Shown here one piece after another: positions 6,168-13,166 of a stretch of 14,305 bases of DNA; the first letter of the stretch is position 1, and every line of letters starts with the position of its first letter. Origin of the DNA: Burkholderiales bacterium (GTDB lineage: Bacteria > Pseudomonadota > Gammaproteobacteria > Burkholderiales > JACMKV01). Position numbers and translations under genes: made by a program. Below the pieces are notes generated by a model. It searched no databases, was not told the origin of the DNA, and saw only the letters and a program-made list of their open reading frames with translations. Location of the stretch: positions 1 through 14,305 of the forward strand of contig JACMKV010000077.1 in assembly GCA_014379915.1 (NCBI GenBank), in the 5' to 3' direction.

Positions 6168-7117
6168 GCGGACCGATTGCCGCTGCGGGCACGCCCGCGC
6201 CGGCGGCGCATCTTCCCGTCATGCTAGCCGAGGCGATCGAAGCCTTGCAGGTGCAGCCGGACGGCATCTACGTCGATTGCACGTTTGGCCGCGGCGGGCA
6301 CAGCCGCGCAATTCTGCAGCGACTCGGCAGCGCCGGCCGCGTGATCGCCATGGACAAAGACATCGATGCAATCGCCGCTGCCCACACGCTCGCCGATCGG
6401 CGTCTGGATGTGCTGCACGAAGGATACGCACAGATGGCTGCGGCATTGCACCGCGCCGGCATCGAACACGTCAACGGCATTCTGCTCGACCTCGGCATAT
6501 CGTCGCCGCAGCTCGACACCGCCGCGCGCGGTTTCAGTTTCAGCCTCGGCGGCCCGCTCGATATGCGCATGGATCAAAGCCGCGGCGAAACTGCAGCCGA
6601 ATGGCTGGCCGGCGCGGACGAAGCTGAAATCAGCGCCGTGATCAAGACGTTCGGCGAAGAACGCTATGCCAAACGCATCGCTCGCACAATTGTCGAAGCG
6701 CGCGCGTTGCAGCCCATTGCGACTACCCAGGAACTGGCTGCCCTCGTCGCCAAAGCCGTGCCGACGCGTGAACCGCATCACCATCCGGCAACGCGCACCT
6801 TCCAGGCGATCCGAATTTATCTGAACCGCGAACTCGAAGAATTAAGCGCTGTGCTGCCGCAGTGCATCGCCATGCTGATGGCATTGGGGCGGCTGGTCGT
6901 GATCAGCTTTCACTCGCTCGAAGATCGCATCGTCAAACGCTTCATGCGCGACAACGCGCGCGGCGATGCGATGCCGAGCCGGCTGCCGTTGCGCGCGGCC
7001 GAGTTGCCGAAACCCAGGCTGCGCTTGATCGGCAAGGCGATACGCGCATCGGCGGCCGAACTGGTCATGAATCCGCGCTCGCGCAGCGCAACCCTTCGCG
7101 TCGCCGAGCGAATCTGA
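6164..7117 (+). CDS. rsmH: RsmH, 16S rRNA (cytosine-1402-N4)-methyltransferase
   Basis: A 317-residue SAM-dependent enzyme (also called MraW) that methylates N4 of C1402 in the decoding centre of 16S rRNA. The SAM-binding motif YVDCTFGRGGHSRAIL lies at 36-51; ILLDLGISSPQLD (106-118), GFSFSLGGPLDMRMD (123-137), HPATRTFQAIRIYLNREL (207-224) and LVVISFHSLEDRIVKRF (244-260) are the conserved family blocks. The ATG at 6164 is chosen because it gives the normal N-terminal HLPVMLAEAIEAL spacing and an ATGA overlap with mraZ, indicating translational coupling. An open frame extends further upstream, but only inside mraZ. The next gene, ftsL, starts one base after the stop. Confidence 0.97.
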   Translation: MSGPIAAAGTPAPAAHLPVMLAEAIEALQVQPDGIYVDCTFGRGGHSRAILQRLGSAGRVIAMDKDIDAIAAAHTLADRRLDVLHEGYAQMAAALHRAGIEHVNGILLDLGISSPQLDTAARGFSFSLGGPLDMRMDQSRGETAAEWLAGADEAEISAVIKTFGEERYAKRIARTIVEARALQPIATTQELAALVAKAVPTREPHHHPATRTFQAIRIYLNRELEELSAVLPQCIAMLMALGRLVVISFHSLEDRIVKRFMRDNARGDAMPSRLPLRAAELPKPRLRLIGKAIRASAAELVMNPRSRSATLRVAERI

Positions 7118-7118
7118 A

Positions 7119-7406
7119 ATGGCCAAATTCAATATTTTTCTGCTAATCGTTTTTATCGGCTGCGCGATCGGCGTCGTCACGTCGCAGCACCGCGCACGCG
7201 GCTTGTACACGGAATTGCAGACGGAGCAGGACCGGGCGCGCCAGTTCGACGTCGAGTGGGGTCAGCTGCAGCTCGAGCAAAGCACGTGGGCGACGCACGC
7301 GCGCATCGAGCGGATCGCGGTCGAGAAACTGCGGATGCAGGCGCCGCAGCAGGCTCCGCAGGCCGGCCGCTTACAGCTGGCGCCAAGGCGAAACGAGCGG
7401 CGATGA
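7119..7406 (+). CDS. ftsL: FtsL, cell division protein
   Basis: A 95-residue bitopic inner-membrane protein. A single transmembrane helix (about residues 5-22, FNIFLLIVFIGCAIGVV) is followed by a periplasmic heptad-like coil (YTELQTEQDRARQFDVEWGQ and onward). In the family this coil pairs with FtsB, and the FtsQLB complex activates septal synthesis by FtsW and FtsI. Sequence conservation is low across the family, so identification rests on size, topology and position between rsmH and ftsI. The C-terminal 20 residues are Gln/Arg-rich. The start follows the rsmH stop by one base; the stop TGA overlaps the ftsI ATG (7403-7406). Confidence 0.93.
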   Translation: MAKFNIFLLIVFIGCAIGVVTSQHRARGLYTELQTEQDRARQFDVEWGQLQLEQSTWATHARIERIAVEKLRMQAPQQAPQAGRLQLAPRRNERR

Positions 7407-9166
7407 AGCCGCCGGTCAACCCCGCCATGTCGGCAGTTTCCCTGCGGTTGCCGATCGGCCGCTCGCACTTTTTGTTCGCATTGATCGGTTTCTGGTTTGC
7501 CGCGCTATTGCTGCGCGCGCTTTATCTGCAGGGCTTGCAGAATGATTTCCTGCGGCAGAAGGGTGAAACGCGTTATGCGCGCGTGCTCAACATCAGTGCA
7601 CATCGCGGCGTCATCACCGATCGCAACAACGAGCTGCTCGCGATCAGCACGCCGCTCGAGTCAGTCTGGGTCAGCCCGGCCGAACTGCGCCTGGGCGCGG
7701 GTGATCGGAATCGCCTGGTCAAGCTACTTGGGCTCGACAGTATCGAGTTGAATCGTCGACTCGTCGATACCAGCCGCGAGTTTCTTTATCTCAAGCGGCA
7801 TATTTCGCCTGAGGAAGCGGCCAACGTTGCCGCGCTCAAGATCTCCGGCATTTTTTCGCAGCGCGAATACAAGCGCTTTTATCCGGCTGGCGAAGAGCTT
7901 GCGCACGTGATCGGTTTCACCGGAATGGACGACAACGGGCAGGAAGGTCTGGAGCTCGCCTATCAGGACAGCCTGGCCGGCAAGCCCGGCAGCCGGCAGG
8001 TGATCAAGGACCGCCGCGGTCGCATTATCGAGCAGGTCGGCAGCATGCGCGCGCCGGTCAATGGCCAGGATCTGATACTGTCGATCGATCGCAAGATTCA
8101 GTATCTCGCGCATCGCGAACTCAAGGCAGCGGTCGCCGCCAATCGCGCCAAGGCTGGCGCTGCGATCGTGCTCGACGTCAAGACCGGTGAAGTGCTGGCG
8201 ATGGCCAACCTGCCGACCTACAACCCGCACAATCGCGGCAAACTCGATCGCGATCGCACGCGCAACCGCGCGATTACCGATCTGTTCGAGCCGGGTTCGA
8301 CCTTGAAGCCGTTTACCGTTGCCGCCGTGCTCGAATCGGGCGCATTCGATGCGAACAGCGTGATCGACACCGCACCCGGTTGGCTGCGCATCGGCCGCGC
8401 AACGATACGCGACGCACATCGCCACGACGCGCTGACCGTCGCCCAGGTGATTCAGAAATCGTCGAACGTCGGTTCGGTCAAGCTTGCGATGTCGCTGCCG
8501 CCGCAGGCGCTATGGGACATTTTTCACGACGTCGGTTTTGGCGTGCCGCCGAGTTCCGGCTTTCCCGGCGAGGCCGCCGGCAAGCTGCGCGCGCACAAGA
8601 GCTGGAAGCCGATCGAGCACGCGACCATGTCCTACGGCCACGGCATCTCGGTCAGCCTGTTGCAGCTGGCGCGCGCCTACACGGTGTTCGCCGCCGATGG
8701 CCAGCTGAAGCCGATTTCACTGATCAGGCTCGATGCGGGTAGCGGGCCGGTTGAAGGCGAGCAGGTGCTGTCGCCCGAGACGGCGCAAGCCGTACGCGAA
8801 ATGCTGGAAACCGTTGTACAGCCCGGCGGCACCGCCTTGAAGGCGCAGATCATGGGCTACCGCGTTGCCGGCAAAACCGGCACGGCGCACAAAGCCGAAA
8901 ACGGCAGCTACGCCGCTCGCCGCTATATCTCTTCGTTCGTCGGCTTCGCGCCTGCGTCCGACCCGCGGCTCGTGGTTGCCGTGATGATCGATGAGCCTAA
9001 TGGCGGCCAGCATTACGGCGGCGCGGTGGCTGCTCCGGTATTCAGTTCCGTCATGAGCGGTGCTTTGCGCATGTTGTCGGTGGCGCCTGATGCAGCGGCT
9101 GGATCGGCCAATCAGGACATCCTGCCGCCGGACGACGAGACGATCGCAATCAAGGAAGAAATCTAG
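7403..9166 (+). CDS. ftsI: FtsI (PBP3), septal peptidoglycan transpeptidase
   Basis: A 587-residue class B penicillin-binding protein that crosslinks septal peptidoglycan. A short cytoplasmic tail and one transmembrane anchor (about 22-44) are followed by the dimerisation/pedestal domain (RGVITDRNNELLAIS near 68-82) and the transpeptidase domain. The three catalytic motifs are intact: STLK with the nucleophile Ser299 and Lys302, SSN at 353-355 and KTG at 491-493. The ATG at 7403 overlaps the ftsL stop by ATGA; the open frame continues upstream inside ftsL, but family similarity does not. Unlike the packed genes before it, it is followed by a 291-bp gap. The C-terminal tail after about residue 560 is low-complexity and acidic. 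Confidence 0.97.
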   Translation: MKPPVNPAMSAVSLRLPIGRSHFLFALIGFWFAALLLRALYLQGLQNDFLRQKGETRYARVLNISAHRGVITDRNNELLAISTPLESVWVSPAELRLGAGDRNRLVKLLGLDSIELNRRLVDTSREFLYLKRHISPEEAANVAALKISGIFSQREYKRFYPAGEELAHVIGFTGMDDNGQEGLELAYQDSLAGKPGSRQVIKDRRGRIIEQVGSMRAPVNGQDLILSIDRKIQYLAHRELKAAVAANRAKAGAAIVLDVKTGEVLAMANLPTYNPHNRGKLDRDRTRNRAITDLFEPGSTLKPFTVAAVLESGAFDANSVIDTAPGWLRIGRATIRDAHRHDALTVAQVIQKSSNVGSVKLAMSLPPQALWDIFHDVGFGVPPSSGFPGEAAGKLRAHKSWKPIEHATMSYGHGISVSLLQLARAYTVFAADGQLKPISLIRLDAGSGPVEGEQVLSPETAQAVREMLETVVQPGGTALKAQIMGYRVAGKTGTAHKAENGSYAARRYISSFVGFAPASDPRLVVAVMIDEPNGGQHYGGAVAAPVFSSVMSGALRMLSVAPDAAAGSANQDILPPDDETIAIKEEI

Positions 9167-9187
9167 CGAGGGCTCTGATTAAGTCCT

Positions 9188-9248
9188 CCGTTCGTGGTGA
9201 GCTGGTCGAACCATGAATGGTCACTTGCCTTTCGACTAGGGCGAACGG
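9188..9248. repeat. REP-like palindromic element between ftsI and murE
   Basis: CCGTTCG (9188-9194) and CGAACGG (9242-9248) are perfect inverted ends, with a second inner pair GGTCGAA and TTCGACT. The segments GGTGAGCTGGTCGAACCATG and CCTTTCGACTAGGGCGAACG recall a widespread proteobacterial intergenic repeat family. It is the only recognisable element in the 291-bp ftsI-murE gap; the rest (9249-9457) is described in the findings. Confidence 0.7.
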
Positions 9249-9457
9249 CAGTTCATCAGAAGTTCCGTCGCGCGAGATTCGCGGAACGGCAGGCATAGCC
9301 GGGGACGGCAGGCAGGTCAGAAATCAGGCGCATCGCGCAACCAACAGCAGCAACCGGGCAACAACGGCGTGAGACGAGAAGGCGAAGGTATCGGGCAAGC
9401 GGCTGGCGCAGCTGGTGCAAGTGCGACAGATGCGTCGCGCGCCGGACAAGTAACGGC

Positions 9458-10990
9458 ATGACGACATTCGACCTTCAGCGGCTCAATTCCCGGCTACGCG
9501 AGCTTGGCGCTGCCCCGCACAGTCTGGCCACCGACAGTCGGCGCGTGCGGCCCGGCGATACGTTTATTGCCTGCCCCGGCGAGGTAAATGACGGCCGTGC
9601 ATTCATCGGCAAGGCGATTGCAGCCGGCGCAATAGCGGTGCTGTGGGAAAGCGGCGACGGTTTCGTGTGGGATACGGCGTGGCGCGTACCGCAGCTTGGC
9701 ATTGCCGGGCTGCGCCGCCATCTTGGCGAAATCGCCGCGCAGGTTTACGGCGATCCCTCGCAGCAGATGCGGACGATAGGCGTGACCGGGACCAACGGCA
9801 AAACGACTTGCAGCCACTGGATCGCCCAGGCGCTGAATCGGCTCGGGCGCAAAACCGCTGTGATTGGAACGCTCGGCGCGGGCTTTCCCGGCGGGTTAAG
9901 CGTCGGCACGCACACGACGCCCGACGCCGTCGCGCTGCAAAAGCTGTTCGCTGAATACCGGCGGCAGGGCGCTGAATGCGTTGCCATGGAAGTGTCTTCG
10001 CATGGCCTGGCCCAGTACCGGCTCAATGGCATCGCCTTCGATACCGCGCTGTTCACCAATCTGACTCGCGATCACCTCGATTATCACGGTGACATGCAGA
10101 CTTATGCCGCGGCCAAGGCCGAGCTGTTCCGCTGGCCCGGTTTGCGTCATGCGGTCATCAACCTCGACGACTATTACGGCGCGGCCATCGCGGCTGAGGT
10201 CAGCCGGTCCGGCGTCGAACTGCTCGGCTATGGCTTCGGCGACGCCGGGCTTGCCGCGCGCAACCTGCAATTGACCGCGCAAGGATTGACTTTCGACGTG
10301 GTCAGCCCGGTTGGTGAAGCGCGCTTGCAAAGCCGCGCGCTCGGTCGTTTCAACGCAGCAAACCTGCTCGGCGCACTCGGTGTGCTGCTCACCGGCGGCG
10401 TCGCTCTGAATGACGCCGTCAGCGCGTTGGCCGGTGTCGAGCCGGTCGCAGGCCGTTTGCAAATGCTGGGCGGCGGCAACCGCCCGCTGGTCGTCGTCGA
10501 CTTTGCCCATACGCCGGACGCGCTCGGCAAGGCGCTGGCGACATTGCGCGAACTGATCAACGATCAAACCACAGCGTGCGGCGAGCAACGTTCCGACAAA
10601 GCGCAAACCCGGAAGCTGATTTGCGTATTCGGCTGCGGCGGCGACCGCGATCGCGGCAAGCGCCCGATCATGGCAGAAGTCGCAACCCGGCTGGCCGACC
10701 AGGTGATCGTAACCAGCGACAATCCGCGTTTCGAGAAGCCGTGCGCGATCATCGACGAAATCATGGCCGGCGCCGGCGTCAGCGCGGTACAGGTGTTCGA
10801 AGACCGCGCGGTCGCGATCGCAGAGGCGATCCACACCGCGCATTGCGGAGACATCGTCCTGATTGCCGGCAAGGGCCACGAGGAATATCAGGAAATCAAT
10901 GGCGTGCGCCTGCCGTTCAGCGACGTCGCGGCCGCCCGCCGCGGACTGGGCGGGCGCGAACCGCACGTGTGCCATGGAGCCTCTAATTAA
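9458..10990 (+). CDS. murE: MurE, UDP-MurNAc-L-Ala-D-Glu:meso-diaminopimelate ligase
   Basis: A 510-residue cytoplasmic ATP-dependent ligase that adds the third residue of the peptidoglycan stem peptide. Domain 1 binds the UDP substrate (TDSRRVRPGDTFIACPG, 25-41). The ATP P-loop is GTNGKTT at 111-117. TRDHLDYHG (203-211) and the Lys of YAAAKAELF (Lys220, expected to be carbamylated) follow. DNPR at 421-424 is the motif typical of enzymes using meso-diaminopimelate rather than lysine. The ATG at 9458 has only a weak upstream GGA. The last residues (GASN) and the TAA stop at 10988-10990 are encoded by the end of the inserted element beginning at 10976, so the native C-terminus has been altered slightly. 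The domain structure is otherwise intact. Confidence 0.97.
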   Translation: MTTFDLQRLNSRLRELGAAPHSLATDSRRVRPGDTFIACPGEVNDGRAFIGKAIAAGAIAVLWESGDGFVWDTAWRVPQLGIAGLRRHLGEIAAQVYGDPSQQMRTIGVTGTNGKTTCSHWIAQALNRLGRKTAVIGTLGAGFPGGLSVGTHTTPDAVALQKLFAEYRRQGAECVAMEVSSHGLAQYRLNGIAFDTALFTNLTRDHLDYHGDMQTYAAAKAELFRWPGLRHAVINLDDYYGAAIAAEVSRSGVELLGYGFGDAGLAARNLQLTAQGLTFDVVSPVGEARLQSRALGRFNAANLLGALGVLLTGGVALNDAVSALAGVEPVAGRLQMLGGGNRPLVVVDFAHTPDALGKALATLRELINDQTTACGEQRSDKAQTRKLICVFGCGGDRDRGKRPIMAEVATRLADQVIVTSDNPRFEKPCAIIDEIMAGAGVSAVQVFEDRAVAIAEAIHTAHCGDIVLIAGKGHEEYQEINGVRLPFSDVAAARRGLGGREPHVCHGASN

Positions 10991-11396
10991 TTCCGGCATG
11001 GATCGCGTTTCGGCAAAAAGGGGCTGGATGCGAGGCGCGCGGCGCAGCATCAGTAGCGCGCCCGCTTCCGGCGGAGCAGGTTTCCACGCGCACCGCGCGC
11101 GGATGCGACCCGGAAGGGGGATGCGGCACGCCATTAAACGCGGGCTTTGCGCACGCCTTCGCGGTCGCATCCCCGCGCGCGGGGCCCCTGCTCCTTGCTG
11201 CGGCGTGCACTACGGGCAAGCCGTGCAACGCTGCAGGCAGCCCCTTTTTGCCGAAACCCAAAGGGACGACGGCTTTGCGGGCGTATCGCGTTGTAGTTCC
11301 TCGCTTGTTGGGATTGACCCAACGGCGCTCGTCGCTTCTAGCGCTGCATCCCGCAAAGTCGTCGTCGCGACCATGCCGGAGTTAATTAGAGGCTCC
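10976..11396. mobile_element. MITE-like inverted-repeat element with nested palindromes
   Basis: Terminal inverted repeats are GGAGCCTCTAATTAA(T/C)TCCG and onward: 10976-11007 against 11366-11396, differing by one substitution and one indel over about 31 bp. Inside are two further base-paired arms. One is a perfect 20-bp pair (11007-11026 with 11238-11257) enclosing GAGCAGG/CCTGCTC and a GC-rich pair (11093-11110 with 11163-11182). The other is a 15-of-16 pair (11266-11281 with 11350-11365) enclosing GTTGGG/CCCAAC (11307-11323). The whole can fold as a closed stem with two large branches. No transposase is encoded, so it would be non-autonomous. It lies exactly between murE and murF, giving murE its stop codon and murF an AGAGG ribosome binding site. 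No clear target duplication is visible (CCAT and CTAT flank it). Confidence 0.7.
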
Positions 11397-11398
11397 CT

Positions 11399-12892
11399 AT
11401 GATGAGTCTGCGCGAAGCCGCGATGGCACTCGGCGCGCGGCAGCGCGGCGCCGACGTCCTGTTCACGCGTGTGCATACCGATAGCCGCACGGTGGTGCCG
11501 GGCGACTTGTTCGTCGCTTTGCGCGGCGAGCGCTTCGATGCCTTGCAGTTCCTCGGCGAAGCGCAGGAAAAAGGCGCAGTGGCGGCGCTGGTTGGGGAAA
11601 CGGCGGCGGGAATAGGGAATAGGGAATCGGGGATAGGGAACCGGGGATCGGGGATAGGAGATAGGGAATCGGAAATCGGGGATCGGGGATCCGAGATAGG
11701 AAAGGCAGAATACGCCGCGACCGAATTACCGCTTCTGCTGGTCGAAGACACGCGGCTCGCGCTCGGCAAACTGGCCGCCTATTGGCGCGGCAAATTCGCC
11801 ATGCCGCTGGTCGCTTTGACCGGCAGCAACGGCAAGACCACGGTCAAGGAAATGCTGGCTTCCATTCTTCGTGTCGCCGACCGGGCGAATGCTCCAGCTG
11901 CGGCTTCCGCATCTGCCGATTCCGTTCTCGCGACCAGCGGCAATCTGAATAACGATATCGGCGTGCCGCTAACCCTGCTTGGGCTGCGCACGTCGCATCG
12001 CTACGCCGTGATCGAAATGGGCATGAATCATCTCGGCGAAATTGCTTATCTGAGCCGCCTGGCAAAGCCTGATGTTGCACTGGTCAACAACGCGGCCGCC
12101 GCACATCTCGAAGGGCTAGGCAGCGTCGAATCCGTGGCGCGCGCCAAAGGCGAAATTTTCGAAGGGCTGAACGATGACGGCGTCGCCGTCATCAATTCCG
12201 ATGACGTACATGCGCCGCTTTGGCGCAAGCTGGCCGGCAAGCACCGTACGCTCGCTTTCGGTCTCGATACGACTGCGCAAATCAGCGCGCGCTACACTCA
12301 GAGCGGTGAGGGCAGCGATATCATCATGCGCACACCTGGTGGTGAAGTGACCACGCGGATCGCCGTGCCCGGCGCACACAATGTCAGGAACGCGCTGGCC
12401 GCCAGCGCCGCCGCCATTGCGGTGAACATCGATGGCAAAAACATCGCCGCCGGATTGCGCGAATTTTCCGGCGTCAAGGGCCGCTTGCAGCGCAAGCCGG
12501 CGCGGCGCGGCGCAATGTTGATCGACGACAGCTACAACGCCAATCCGGCGTCGATGCGCGCGGCCATCGCAGTACTGGCCGCCGCGCCGGGCAAGAAAAT
12601 CTTTGTGCTCGGCGATATGGGCGAATTGGGCAGCGACGCCGAGGCGATGCATGCGGCGCTCGGCGACGATGCGCGCGCGGCCGGCATTAACCGGCTGTTC
12701 GCGTTGGGCGAACTGAGCCGCGCGGCAGTCGCGCGCTACGGCTCCGGCGCGCAGCATCTCGCCAACGTCGAAGACCTGATCAGGGCCGTCGACGCCGAGC
12801 TCACGCCAGGCACGACCGTGCTGGTCAAAGGATCGCGCTTCATGAAAATGGAACGCGTGGTCGTTGCGCTGCAAGACGAGGGTGGGAAGTGA
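11399..12892 (+). CDS. murF: MurF, UDP-MurNAc-tripeptide:D-Ala-D-Ala ligase
   Basis: A 497-residue cytoplasmic Mur ligase that adds D-alanyl-D-alanine, completing the UDP-MurNAc pentapeptide. The N-terminal substrate domain has HTDSRTVVPGDLFVALRGER (27-45). The ATP P-loop is GSNGKTT (142-148), followed by TSGNLNNDIGVPLTLL (179-194), EMGMNHLGEIAYLS (206-219), NNAAAAHLEGLGS (230-242), and late DDSYNANPASMRAA and LGDMGELG blocks. The protein is longer than usual (about 450-470) because residues 71 to about 102 are encoded by a 21-bp minisatellite in the linker between domains 1 and 2. The start ATG 11399 is preceded by AGAGG (11388-11392), which belongs to the inserted element. The stop TGA is part of TGATGC, a hexamer repeated at the mraY start. 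Confidence 0.96.
   Translation: MMSLREAAMALGARQRGADVLFTRVHTDSRTVVPGDLFVALRGERFDALQFLGEAQEKGAVAALVGETAAGIGNRESGIGNRGSGIGDRESEIGDRGSEIGKAEYAATELPLLLVEDTRLALGKLAAYWRGKFAMPLVALTGSNGKTTVKEMLASILRVADRANAPAAASASADSVLATSGNLNNDIGVPLTLLGLRTSHRYAVIEMGMNHLGEIAYLSRLAKPDVALVNNAAAAHLEGLGSVESVARAKGEIFEGLNDDGVAVINSDDVHAPLWRKLAGKHRTLAFGLDTTAQISARYTQSGEGSDIIMRTPGGEVTTRIAVPGAHNVRNALAASAAAIAVNIDGKNIAAGLREFSGVKGRLQRKPARRGAMLIDDSYNANPASMRAAIAVLAAAPGKKIFVLGDMGELGSDAEAMHAALGDDARAAGINRLFALGELSRAAVARYGSGAQHLANVEDLIRAVDAELTPGTTVLVKGSRFMKMERVVVALQDEGGK
11609..11704. repeat. In-frame 21-bp minisatellite within murF
   Basis: Four full copies and a partial fifth of a diverged 21-bp unit encode GIGNRES, GIGNRGS, GIGDRES, EIGDRGS and EIGK. 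The DNA is built from GGGAATAGG, GGGATCGGG and GGGAATCGG blocks, a G-rich repeat style normally found between genes. The unit is a multiple of three, so copy-number change would keep murF in frame. Confidence 0.88.
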
Positions 12893-12936
12893 TGCGGAGT
12901 CCTCTTCGATTCGTCTTTCGAGCGGGGTGCAGACGC

Positions 12937-13144
12937 AAATCCCCCCTGGCCCCCCTTTTTCAAAGGGGGGAATTCTCTGTTTGCCTTTTCCAAAGGTATC
13001 AATGCAGCGGCTTGCCTCTTTCTCAAAAAGCAGGAATTCGGGGTGCGCGCCTCATTGAAAGAGTGAAACCGTGCATCGACCCGGTTGTGCAAAGGAGGGC
13101 GCAAATCTATTTCCCCCTTTGCAAAAAGGGGGTTAGGGGGGATT
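12937..13144. repeat. Two inverted copies of a C/G-rich palindromic repeat between murF and mraY
   Basis: Copy 1 (12937-12974) has AAATCCCCCCTGGCCCCCC, a T5 run, then CAAAGGGGGG. Copy 2 (about 13109-13144) is the same unit inverted, with CCCCCTTTGCAAAAAGGGGG and TTAGGGGGGATTT. Each copy can form its own hairpin (C-run with G-run), and the two copies can pair with each other around a spacer of about 134 bp. The spacer (12975-13108) has no recognisable gene; the open frames crossing it are treated as spurious. Confidence 0.8.
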
Positions 13145-13166
13145 TCTGTTTAGGGGAGCGCCGCTG

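Noticed and set aside
9896..11170. 424-codon minus-strand open frame opposite murE and into the inserted element
   Set aside because: Antisense shadow of a GC-rich murE; it runs across the insertion boundary and has no recognisable domain.
10863..11402. 179-codon plus-strand open frame across the murE-murF element
   Set aside because: It spans murE coding sequence, both terminal repeats and all internal palindromes; the Arg/Cys-rich product looks like translated structured DNA, not a transposase.
11609..11704. Possible CRISPR array in the short regular repeats of murF
   Set aside because: Units are contiguous 21-bp tandem repeats without spacers, and no cas genes are present.
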